Below the pieces are notes generated by a model that saw only the letters and a list, made by a program, of their open reading frames with translations, did no database searches and was not told the DNA's origin. From Nocardioides euryhalodurans (GTDB lineage: Bacteria; Actinomycetota; Actinomycetes; Propionibacteriales; Nocardioidaceae), in NCBI RefSeq assembly GCF_004564375.1, contig NZ_CP038267.1, positions 372,001 through 436,000 on the forward strand: a stretch of DNA of 64,000 nucleotides. Direction: 5' to 3'. The position numbers and the translations under genes were made by a program. Below are positions 19,080-26,565 of the stretch, piece after piece. The first letter of the stretch is position 1. The number at the start of each line of letters is the position of its first letter.

Positions 19080-19982
19080 TCAGTCGACGTCCTCTGCGGT
19101 GAGCTCGCCGGGGTCGGCGGGCACGGCTGCCTCGGGGAGCGGTGGCGGTGTCCCGCCCCACTCGGGGCAGAGCGCCTTGAAGGAGCACCAGTCGCACAGG
19201 CGCGAACGCTGGGGGCGCCAGTCGCGGGACTCGGTGGCCAGCACGATGGCTCGCCAGATCGCCTCCACCTTGCGTTCGGTGGCCAGCAGGTCCTGTTCGT
19301 CGGGGACGTAGCGGATCAGCTCGCCGCTGCCGAGGTAGACCAGCTGCAGCATGGACGGCACCACGCCGCGGGTGCGCCAGATGACGAGGGCGTAGAACCT
19401 CATCTGGAACAGCGCCTTGGCCTCCCAGCCCTCCCCGGGCGCTCGTCCGGTCTTGTAGTCCACCACCCGGATCCGGCCGTCGGGGGCGACGTCGAGCCGG
19501 TCGACGAAGCCGCGCAACAGCAGCCGGGAGTCGAGCAGGGCCTCGACGTAGAGCTCGCGCTCGGCCGGCTCGAGCAGCCGCGGGTCCTCGAGCGAGAAGT
19601 AGCGGTCCAGGACGGCCCGGCAGGACGCCAGCCAGCCGTCGAGGTCGGCGGCGGGCCCGGCGTCACCGCCGGTGAAGAGCTCCGCGAGGCCGGGCTCGGC
19701 CTCGAGCAGCTGCTCCCAGGCCGGGACCAGCATCTCGCGGGCCTGCTCCGGCGTCCGGCCGGGCGCCGGGAGGTCGAAGAGGTCCTCGAGCACCTTGTGG
19801 ACGAGCGTGCCGCGGGTGGCGTCGGGACTGGGCGGCTCGGGGAGCCGGTCGATGCTGCGGAAGCGGTAGAGCAGGGGGCACGTCAGGAAGTCTCCGGCCC
19901 GGCTGGGCGACAGTGCGCCGAGCACCTCCATCCCGTCGACGGGGGTCGACAGCGGCGTCGAGGGGGAGTCCTGCACCTGCAT
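19080..19982 (-). CDS. RecB-family PD-(D/E)XK nuclease with FeS cluster
   Basis: The 300-residue protein is a stand-alone RecB/Cas4-like nuclease. Catalytic residues are in GFVDRLD and VVDYKTG. Four cysteines, Cys35 (FLTCPLLYRF) and Cys263, Cys266 and Cys272 (CDWCSFKALC), should bind a 4Fe-4S cluster that staples the N- and C-termini, as in AddB and Cas4. This type is found as a single gene in many actinobacteria and is not linked here to any CRISPR locus. A TAGGGT box (19994-19989) ends 6 nt before the ATG. A role in DNA repair is likely; the exact polarity of cleavage is unknown. Confidence 0.93.
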   Translation of the reverse strand: MQVQDSPSTPLSTPVDGMEVLGALSPSRAGDFLTCPLLYRFRSIDRLPEPPSPDATRGTLVHKVLEDLFDLPAPGRTPEQAREMLVPAWEQLLEAEPGLAELFTGGDAGPAADLDGWLASCRAVLDRYFSLEDPRLLEPAERELYVEALLDSRLLLRGFVDRLDVAPDGRIRVVDYKTGRAPGEGWEAKALFQMRFYALVIWRTRGVVPSMLQLVYLGSGELIRYVPDEQDLLATERKVEAIWRAIVLATESRDWRPQRSRLCDWCSFKALCPEWGGTPPPLPEAAVPADPGELTAEDVD

Positions 19983-19988
19983 GCCCCG

Positions 19989-20045
19989 ACCCTAGGTCAG
20001 GGCACCGACAGGGATGCGGGAGGGCGAGGCGGTGTCGGATAACCT
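19989..20045. promoter_or_regulatory. divergent -10 boxes (RecB-like / site-2 protease)
   Basis: TAGGGT on the minus strand (19994-19989) ends 6 nt before the nuclease ATG at 19982. TAACCT on the plus strand (20040-20045) ends 6 nt before the protease GTG at 20052. Both genes appear to be leaderless. Confidence 0.55.
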
Positions 20046-20051
20046 CGGTGC

Positions 20052-21230
20052 GTGTCAGCCGATCATGCGCCAGCGACGCCTCCGGAGCCGCGGGGGCAGC
20101 AGGACCACCGGCGTCCGCCGGGCACCATCCGGATCGGCAGCATCGCCGGCACCGACGTGCTCGTCTCGTCCTCGTGGTTCCTCGTCGCCGGCCTCATCGC
20201 GTTCGTCATGGCGCCGCGGGTCGAGATGGTGGCGCCGGGCCTGGGCCCCTGGAAGTACGTCGCCGGCTTCCTGTTCGCCGTGCTGCTCTACCTCTCCGTG
20301 CTGCTCCACGAGATCTCGCACGCCCTCATGGCGGCGCGCTACGGCTTCCCGGTCTCCTCGATCACCCTCCACTTCCTGGGCGGGATGACGGCCATCGAGG
20401 GGGAGGCCCGGCGTCCGCGCGAGGAGTTCATGATCGCCGTGGTCGGTCCGCTGACCTCGATCGCAGTCGGCGTGGCCGCGCTCGGCCTGTGGTTCGTCAC
20501 GCCCGACGGGCTGCTCCTCCTCGCGGTCGAGGGCCTGGCCGGCGCCAACCTGCTGGTCGGGATCCTCAACCTGGTGCCCGGACTGCCGCTCGACGGCGGC
20601 CGGGTCCTCAAGAGCGGCGTGTGGAAGCTGACGGGCAGCGTCCACCGCGGCACGGTCGCCGCCGCGTGGGGCGGTCGGGTCACCGCCGTGGCGGCCCTGT
20701 GCTGGCCGCTGCTGATGGAGGCCACGCTGGGGTTCGAGCCCGACGTCATCGACTTCGCGCTCGCCTTCGTCATCGGGCTCTTCCTCTGGACCGGCGCGAC
20801 CGCCGCGCTGAGCTCGGCGCGGCTCCGCAGCAGGTTGCCCGGCCTGGTGGCCCGGTCGCTGGCCCGGCGGACGCTCACCGTCCCCGAGGACCTCCCGCTC
20901 GCCGAGGCCGTACGCCGGGCGCGCGAGGCCCAGGCCGGCAGCATCGTGACCGTCACCGGCGCCGGCCGCCCGGTCGGGCTTGTCAACGAGACCGCCCTGG
21001 TGGCCACCCCCGAGGAACGGCGCCCGTTGGTGCCCGTCTCGACGGTGTCCCGGACCCTGGAGGAGGGGCTCACCCTGCCCGCGACCCTGATCGGCGAGGA
21101 GCTGGTCACCGCGATCGGCCGCAAGCCCGCCAGCGAGTACCTCCTCGTGGAGGGGGACGGTTCCCTCTACGGCGTGCTCGTCACCGCCGACGTCGAGAAG
21201 GCCTTCCGGGAGGCAGGTGCCCGTGGCTGA
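20052..21230 (+). CDS. site-2 protease family (M50) with CBS domain
   Basis: The 392-residue integral-membrane protein is an M50 metalloprotease. The zinc site is HEISH (86-90), with the third ligand Asp in NLVPGLPLDGGR around residues 177-188. Six or so hydrophobic segments lie between residues 40 and 260. The C-terminal part (about 270-390) is a CBS-pair-like module that may sense adenine nucleotides. This class cuts transmembrane segments, often of anti-sigma factors; the substrate is unknown. The stop overlaps the trmI start. It precedes the mpa gene by one gene, as seen in related actinobacteria. Confidence 0.93.
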   Translation: MSADHAPATPPEPRGQQDHRRPPGTIRIGSIAGTDVLVSSSWFLVAGLIAFVMAPRVEMVAPGLGPWKYVAGFLFAVLLYLSVLLHEISHALMAARYGFPVSSITLHFLGGMTAIEGEARRPREEFMIAVVGPLTSIAVGVAALGLWFVTPDGLLLLAVEGLAGANLLVGILNLVPGLPLDGGRVLKSGVWKLTGSVHRGTVAAAWGGRVTAVAALCWPLLMEATLGFEPDVIDFALAFVIGLFLWTGATAALSSARLRSRLPGLVARSLARRTLTVPEDLPLAEAVRRAREAQAGSIVTVTGAGRPVGLVNETALVATPEERRPLVPVSTVSRTLEEGLTLPATLIGEELVTAIGRKPASEYLLVEGDGSLYGVLVTADVEKAFREAGARG

Positions 21231-22188
21231 GCACGACGACCGCGTGTCGCCCGACGTGCCCACCGAGGCGTGGTCCGGCGTACACCGCGGCCCGCTGCGC
21301 GAGGGCGAGTGGGTGCGGCTCACCGACAGCAAGGGCAGGCGTCACAACTTCGAGCTGGTCGCCGGGAAGCGGTTCTTCTCCAACAAGGGCCACCTCGAGC
21401 ACGACGAGCTGATCGGTCGTGACGAGGGCTTCACGGTCACCTCGAGCGCCGGGGGCGAGTACCTCGTCTTCCGCCCGCTGCTCTCCGAGTACGCCGTCTC
21501 CATGCCGCGCGGGGCAGCCGTGGTCTACCCCAAGGACTCCGCCCAGATCGTGGCGCTCGCCGACATCTTCCCCGGGGCCGACGTGGTGGAGGCCGGGGTC
21601 GGCTCCGGCGCGCTGACCTGCTCGCTGCTGCGGGCCGTCGGCCCGCACGGTCGCGTGTCGTCCTACGAGCGGCGCGAGGAGTTCGCCGACGTCGCGCGAC
21701 GCAACGTGACCCAGTTCTTCGGGGGCGACCACCCGGCGTGGGCCCTCACCCTGGGCGACCTGGCCGAGGAGCTGCCGCGCAGCGGCGAGCGCGCCGACCG
21801 GGTCATCCTCGACATGCTCGCGCCGTGGGAGTGCCTCGACGCCGTGGCCGACGCGCTGCGTCCCGGTGGGATCGTGTGCGCCTACGTCGCGACCACCACG
21901 CAGCTCTCGCGGTTCGTGGAGACCGTCCGCGTCCAAGGCGGGTTCACCGAGCCCGCGGCCTGGGAGTCGCTGGTGCGCGACTGGCACGTCGAGGGGCTCG
22001 CGGTCCGGCCGGGCCACTCGATGATCGGGCACACCGCGTTCCTGGTCACCGCTCGCCGGATGGCGGCGGGGGAGCGGCCCCCGGTGAAGCGCCGACGGCC
22101 CGCTCCCGGCGCCTACGGGCCCGACTACGCCGGTCCCCGGCCCCCCGACCTGCCGCCGCAGGTGGCGGAGGAGACCCCCGGGGGCTGA
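21223..22188 (+). CDS. trmI: tRNA (adenine-58-N1)-methyltransferase
   Basis: The roughly 321-residue protein is a TrmI-type SAM-dependent enzyme that makes m1A58 in the tRNA T-loop as a homotetramer. The N-terminal beta-barrel (about 15-95, with FELVAGKRFFSNKGH) is followed by the Rossmann domain with the SAM loop EAGVGSGALT and the motif LDMLAPWE. The last 40 residues are a Pro/Arg-rich tail not needed for the fold. GTG 21217 and GTG 21223 are both in frame; GGGAGG at 21208-21213 fits 21223 better (9 nt). Translation is coupled to the protease gene. Confidence 0.94.
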   Translation: MAEHDDRVSPDVPTEAWSGVHRGPLREGEWVRLTDSKGRRHNFELVAGKRFFSNKGHLEHDELIGRDEGFTVTSSAGGEYLVFRPLLSEYAVSMPRGAAVVYPKDSAQIVALADIFPGADVVEAGVGSGALTCSLLRAVGPHGRVSSYERREEFADVARRNVTQFFGGDHPAWALTLGDLAEELPRSGERADRVILDMLAPWECLDAVADALRPGGIVCAYVATTTQLSRFVETVRVQGGFTEPAAWESLVRDWHVEGLAVRPGHSMIGHTAFLVTARRMAAGERPPVKRRRPAPGAYGPDYAGPRPPDLPPQVAEETPGG

Positions 22189-22215
22189 GCCCGACGGATT
22201 TCCGTCTCGTGACCC

Positions 22216-22230
22216 GGGGCGTTGCCCCTT
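22216..22230 (+). terminator. short hairpin after trmI
   Basis: GGGGC-GTT-GCCCC is followed by TTCCTTC and sits 27 bp after the trmI stop. It would separate trmI from mpa transcription. Confidence 0.4.
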
Positions 22231-22250
22231 CCTTCGTCCCACCGCGCGGG

Positions 22251-22275
22251 TAGTGTCACAAGCGGAGGAGGTGAC
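22251..22275 (+). promoter_or_regulatory. mpa -10 box and strong ribosome-binding site
   Basis: TAGTGT at 22251-22256 is followed by GGAGGAGGTGA (22263-22273), a near-perfect match to the anti-Shine-Dalgarno, before ATG 22281. This is one of the few leadered genes with a strong site in the window. Confidence 0.55.
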
Positions 22276-22280
22276 CAGAG

Positions 22281-24047
22281 ATGTCAGCATCTGAAGGCAT
22301 GTCCGGCGCAGGAGGTCGTTCGACCTCGGAGCTCATGGAGCAGGTGCGCTTCCTCGAGGCCGAGGTGGGCGACCTGCGTCGTCGGCTGGGCGACGCTCCC
22401 GGCCACTCGCGCGGCCTCGAGCTGAGGCTCGCCGACACCCAGCGGTCGCTCTCGGCCGTCACCGCGCAGAACGAGCGGCTGGCCCAGACCCTGCGCGAGG
22501 CCCGCGACCAGATCACCAAGCTCAAGGAGGAGGTCGACCGGCTCGCCCAACCGCCGGCGGGCTTCGGCACCTTCCTGCAGCGCAACGAGGACGACTCGAT
22601 CGACGTCTTCACCGGCGGTCGCAAGCTGCGGGTGACCGCGAGCCCGAGCGTCGACCTCGAGACCCTCGTGCGGGGCCAGGAGGTCATGCTCAACGAGGCA
22701 CTCAACGTCGTCGCCGCCCTCGACTTCGAGGAGGTCGGCGAGGTCGTCATGTTCAAGGAGCTGCTCGCCGACGGCGACCGCGCCCTCGTCATCGCGAACG
22801 CCGACGAGGAGCGCGTCGTACGCCTGGCGGAGCCGCTGCGCGCGGAGACACTCCGGGCCGGCGACTCGCTGCTGCTCGACGCCCGGGCGGGCTACGCCTA
22901 CGAGCGGGTCCCCAAGTCGGAGGTCGAGGAGCTGGTCCTCGAGGAGGTCCCCGACATCGAGTACGACTCGATCGGTGGCCTGGTCAACCAGATCGACCAG
23001 ATCCGCGACGCGGTCGAGCTCCCGTACCTCCACCCCGACCTCTTCGAGCAGCACCAGCTCAAGCCGCCCAAGGGTGTCCTGCTCTACGGACCGCCCGGCT
23101 GCGGCAAGACGCTGATCGCCAAGGCGGTCGCCAACTCGCTCGCCAAGAAGGTCGCCGCCAAGACCGGCGCCGACGGCGGCGAGGCCGGCAAGTCGTACTT
23201 CCTCAACATCAAGGGCCCCGAGCTCCTCAACAAGTACGTCGGCGAGACCGAGCGCCACATCCGGCTCGTCTTCCAGCGGGCGCGGGAGAAGGCCAGCCAC
23301 GGCACGCCCGTGATCGTCTTCTTCGACGAGATGGACTCGTTGTTCCGCACCCGCGGCTCGGGGGTGTCCTCCGACGTCGAGAACACCATCGTCCCGCAGC
23401 TGCTCAGCGAGATCGACGGCGTCGAGGCTCTCGAGAACGTGCTGGTCATCGGTGCGTCCAACCGCGAGGACATGATCGACCCGGCGATCCTGCGTCCCGG
23501 CCGTCTCGACGTGAAGATCAAGATCGAGCGGCCCGACGCCGAGTCGGCCCGCGACATCTTCTCCAAGTACCTCGTGGCGGCGCTGCCCCTGCACGCCGAC
23601 GACCTCCGGGAGTTCGGGGGCGACCGTGACGCGTGCGTCGCCGGGATGATCCAGGCGACGGTGGAGCGGATGTACACCGAGACCGAGGAGAACCGCTTCC
23701 TCGAGGTGACCTACGCCAACGGCGACAAGGAGGTCCTGTACTTCAAGGACTTCAACTCGGGCGCGATGATCCAGAACATCGTCGACCGGGCCAAGAAGAT
23801 GGCGATCAAGGACTACCTCGACCAGGACCAGCTCGGCCTCCGTGTCTCGCACATGCTCCAGGCGTGCGTCGACGAGTTCAAGGAGAACGAGGACCTGCCC
23901 AACACGACCAACCCCGACGACTGGGCGCGGATCTCCGGCAAGAAGGGCGAGCGGATCGTCTTCATCCGCACGCTCATCACCGGCAAGCAGGGCACCGAAC
24001 CGGGTCGCTCGATCGACACGGTGGCCAACACCGGCCAGTACCTCTGA
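22281..24047 (+). CDS. mpa: proteasomal ATPase Mpa/ARC
   Basis: The 588-residue AAA ATPase recognises pupylated proteins, unfolds them and feeds them into the 20S core. Order: an N-terminal coiled coil (about 15-95) that binds Pup, OB-fold interdomains (about 100-235), then the AAA module with Walker A GPPGCGKT (270-277), Walker [11 protein letters not shown] (344-353) and the arginine-finger region. The C-terminus is GQYL, the conserved QYL tail that docks into the alpha ring and opens the gate. Length matches the family. It is separated from dop by 6.2 kb of unrelated genes, whereas these genes usually lie close together. Confidence 0.98.
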   Translation: MSASEGMSGAGGRSTSELMEQVRFLEAEVGDLRRRLGDAPGHSRGLELRLADTQRSLSAVTAQNERLAQTLREARDQITKLKEEVDRLAQPPAGFGTFLQRNEDDSIDVFTGGRKLRVTASPSVDLETLVRGQEVMLNEALNVVAALDFEEVGEVVMFKELLADGDRALVIANADEERVVRLAEPLRAETLRAGDSLLLDARAGYAYERVPKSEVEELVLEEVPDIEYDSIGGLVNQIDQIRDAVELPYLHPDLFEQHQLKPPKGVLLYGPPGCGKTLIAKAVANSLAKKVAAKTGADGGEAGKSYFLNIKGPELLNKYVGETERHIRLVFQRAREKASHGTPVIVFFDEMDSLFRTRGSGVSSDVENTIVPQLLSEIDGVEALENVLVIGASNREDMIDPAILRPGRLDVKIKIERPDAESARDIFSKYLVAALPLHADDLREFGGDRDACVAGMIQATVERMYTETEENRFLEVTYANGDKEVLYFKDFNSGAMIQNIVDRAKKMAIKDYLDQDQLGLRVSHMLQACVDEFKENEDLPNTTNPDDWARISGKKGERIVFIRTLITGKQGTEPGRSIDTVANTGQYL

Positions 24048-24049
24048 GC

Positions 24050-24412
24050 ATGCCGGGGGACGAACCGCTGGAGCGGACGGAGATCGAGGCGGTGCTCGAG
24101 ACCCGTCGCGAGCTCGGGTCGACGTACGACGCGGCGCTGGTGGACGCGTTCGCGGACCGGATCGAGGCCGCCGTCGTCGCCCGGTCGGCCCAGGACGTGT
24201 CCCAGCGCGCCAGCGGCGACCGGGCCCGCGCCTCGGCCGGGCCCCGGCAGCTCGCCCTGGGCATCGTCACGGGGGTCGCCGGCATCCCGGTGACCGCGAT
24301 AGCCCTGGCCGTCGAGGGAGGCGTCACCGGCCTCGCGGCGATGGTGGTCGGCTGGGCGGGCCTGGTCGGGATCAACGTGGCCCACGCGGCCCAGACCCGC
24401 CCCAGGGACTGA
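24050..24412 (+). CDS. small membrane protein after mpa
   Basis: The 120-residue protein starts 2 nt after the mpa stop. Its first 70 residues are a charged amphipathic region (LERTEIEAVLETRREL). The rest has two hydrophobic helices (about 68-85 and 90-110) rich in Gly, Ala and Val. This is the layout of the many small actinobacterial proteins described only as integral membrane proteins. No function is assigned. Its tight spacing implies co-transcription with mpa. The following 26-residue membrane peptide is 3 nt away. Confidence 0.75.
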   Translation: MPGDEPLERTEIEAVLETRRELGSTYDAALVDAFADRIEAAVVARSAQDVSQRASGDRARASAGPRQLALGIVTGVAGIPVTAIALAVEGGVTGLAAMVVGWAGLVGINVAHAAQTRPRD

Positions 24413-24415
24413 CCC

Positions 24416-24496
24416 GTGCCCCTCGGCCAGCTGCTCGTCGCCGCGATGGTGATCGGCCTGATCATGCTGCTCGCGATCTGGGCCAGCAAGCGCTGA
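24416..24496 (+). CDS. 26-residue membrane peptide
   Basis: A GTG-started frame of 27 codons begins 3 nt after the preceding stop. It encodes MPLGQLL followed by a single hydrophobic helix of about 18 residues and the basic end WASKR. It resembles in size and layout the 24-residue peptide at 30194. Such single-helix proteins are hard to prove without expression data, but the tight spacing within the mpa transcript and the positive-inside C-terminal KR favour a real gene. Confidence 0.5.
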   Translation: MPLGQLLVAAMVIGLIMLLAIWASKR

Positions 24497-24557
24497 CCCG
24501 GGACGGCACCGGTTCCCGGCCGACGAGCTGCACGCCGGCCGGGCCTGCGTCCGTGCC

Positions 24558-25634
24558 TCAGGCGCGCGCCTCGATCAGGAGGTTGTACGGCGTCTCCGCC
24601 GCCACGCCGGCCTGCGTGAACCCGGCCGCGCGGAAGGCCGCGGTCAGCCGCGCGGGTCCCGCCTGGGCGCCCAGGGTGTCGGTGCCCTGCGACATCCCGT
24701 TGGGGACGCACAGGGCCGAGCTGGCCGCCAGGTAGGTCAGCGTCACCGGGCTGCCGATCCCGTCCTCGAGCCGGTCGTGCGCGAACGGCTCGACCGCCAG
24801 CACGACACCGTCCTCGGCCAGCACCGAGCGGGCGTGCGCCAGCGCCCCCACGGGGTCGCCCATGTCGTGCACGGCGTCGAAGAAGCACACCAGGTCGTGG
24901 CTCCCGCCGTACGACGTCGCGTCGGCCACCTCGAAGGTGACCCGGTCGCCGACGCCCGCCTCGGCCGCAGCCGCCCGTGCGAGCCGGATCGACTCCTCGT
25001 GGTTGTCGACGCCGACGAAGGTCGAGGCGGGGAACGCCTCGGCCATCAGCACCAGCGCAGAGCCGAGCCCGCAGCCGACGTCGAGGACGCGGATGCCCTG
25101 CTCCAGCCGCTCCACCAGGCCCTCGACCGACGGCAGCCACTCACTGACGAGCGAGCCGCGGTAGAGCGTCCGGAAGAAGCGGTCGACGCCGGAGAACAAC
25201 CGTGGGTCGTGATCGCCCCAGGCGACCCCCTCGCCGGTGGCGTAGGCGTGCGCGAGCTGGTCGGCTGCCGCGTAGACCGCGGTGATCACCTGGAAGCCGG
25301 CCACGCCGGCCACCGGGCTGTCCTCGTCGGCGAGCACCAGGGCGTGCTCGGCGGGAAGGCTGAAGCGGCACGTCGGCCCGTCGTACGTCACGTAGCCGGC
25401 GGCAGCCTGGGTGGCGAGCCACTCGCGGACGTAGCGCTCGGCGAGGCCGCTGCGCTCCGCGAGCTCCTCGCTGGTCGTGTCGGCGACCGAGGCGAGGGCC
25501 CGCCAGAGCCCCAGCCGGTCACCCAGGTAGGCCAGCACGCCGTTGTAGGCGATGGCCCGGTCGACCGCGACCTTGGTCGCGAACTCCTCGAGCCTGGTCA
25601 GGTCCACGCTCGGGGCGTCGAGCTGCGTCGTCAT
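24558..25634 (-). CDS. SAM-dependent methyltransferase with N-terminal winged helix
   Basis: The 358-residue protein has an N-terminal winged-helix segment (about 20-90: SEELAERSGLAERYVREWL) and a class I methyltransferase domain with SAM loop VLDVGCGLGSALVLMAE and post-I acidic VGVDNHEES. This is the architecture of actinobacterial Rv2258c-type methyltransferases. ATG 25634 is preferred over GTG 25655, since GAGAGGA (25642-25648) is 7 nt before it. The substrate is unknown. It is divergent from the PIG-L deacetylase gene. Confidence 0.9.
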   Translation of the reverse strand: MTTQLDAPSVDLTRLEEFATKVAVDRAIAYNGVLAYLGDRLGLWRALASVADTTSEELAERSGLAERYVREWLATQAAAGYVTYDGPTCRFSLPAEHALVLADEDSPVAGVAGFQVITAVYAAADQLAHAYATGEGVAWGDHDPRLFSGVDRFFRTLYRGSLVSEWLPSVEGLVERLEQGIRVLDVGCGLGSALVLMAEAFPASTFVGVDNHEESIRLARAAAAEAGVGDRVTFEVADATSYGGSHDLVCFFDAVHDMGDPVGALAHARSVLAEDGVVLAVEPFAHDRLEDGIGSPVTLTYLAASSALCVPNGMSQGTDTLGAQAGPARLTAAFRAAGFTQAGVAAETPYNLLIEARA

Positions 25635-25786
25635 CGTGTTGTCCTCTCGGTTCACCCGGTACGGCGCCGGTCGGCGCCGCCGGGACCGAGCCTGCGGGGG
25701 AGTCCTCGCAGCGCGCTGCCACCGGTGGGCCCCGCCGGGCGGGGTCGTGACAGACCGGTGACAGGTAACCTCCGAAGACTTCGGGC

Positions 25787-26533
25787 ATGAGGACCACGAC
25801 CATGACTGCTGATCGCACCACCGACGTCACCGCCCTCGGAACCGTGCTGGGGGTCTGGGCACACCCCGACGACGAGACCTACCTCGCCGGGGGGCTGCTG
25901 GCGGCGCTGCGGGACGCCGGGAACCGCGTGGTCTGCGTGACCGCCACCCGGGGGGAGGCCGCGGACCCCTCGGCGACGGCCGGGGAGCGGATCGCGCTGG
26001 CGGCGCTGCGGACCCGGGAGCTGGAGGCGGCGCTCTCGATCCTCGGGGTGGCGGAGCACCACTGGCTGGATCACCCCGACGGCGGTTGCTCCGCCCTCGA
26101 CCCCGTCCGGCCCGCCCGGCACCTCGCACGGCTGATCGAGGCCGTCCGGGTCGACACCGTGCTCACCTTCGGCCCGGACGGGTTCACGGGCCACCCGGAC
26201 CACCGTGCGGTCAGTGCGTGGACCGACCTGGCCGTGAGGCTCGCGACCGGGGCAGGAGTCGTGCCACGCGTGCTGCACGCCGTCGCGTCCGACCACCCCG
26301 TGGACCCGGGGCTGGACGCCGACTTCGGCGTCTTCGACCTGGGTCAGCCTCGGGTGTGCGCCGACGAGGACGTGCTCGTCCGCCTGCCCCTCACCGGGGA
26401 GGCTCTCGACCGGAAGGTGGCGGCGCTCCTGGCGCAGGAGTCGCAGACGTCCGCGCTGGTCGCTGCCGTGGGGGCCGATCGCTTCCGGGCGTGGGTCGCC
26501 ACGGAGCACTGGGCCGCGCCCGAAGTCGGGTGA
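25787..26533 (+). CDS. PIG-L family deacetylase
   Basis: The 248-residue protein is a zinc-dependent LmbE/PIG-L N-deacetylase. The metal motif AHPDDE is at residues 25-30, and the third ligand lies in FTGHPDHRAVS. Relatives include MshB and mycothiol-conjugate amidase, but it lacks features that would make it one of these with confidence. A TAACCT box (25766-25771) predicts a leader of under 10 nt before ATG 25787. It could remove an acetyl group from a glycan or secondary metabolite made by neighbouring genes. Confidence 0.92.
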   Translation: MRTTTMTADRTTDVTALGTVLGVWAHPDDETYLAGGLLAALRDAGNRVVCVTATRGEAADPSATAGERIALAALRTRELEAALSILGVAEHHWLDHPDGGCSALDPVRPARHLARLIEAVRVDTVLTFGPDGFTGHPDHRAVSAWTDLAVRLATGAGVVPRVLHAVASDHPVDPGLDADFGVFDLGQPRVCADEDVLVRLPLTGEALDRKVAALLAQESQTSALVAAVGADRFRAWVATEHWAAPEVG

Positions 26534-26565
26534 CACCGGCGCCCGACGTCGGGCACAGTCGCCCC

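Noticed and set aside
19080..19982. Cas4 of a CRISPR system
   Set aside because: The FeS nuclease resembles Cas4, but no other cas gene or repeat array exists in the window; it is a stand-alone RecB-family gene with its own promoter.
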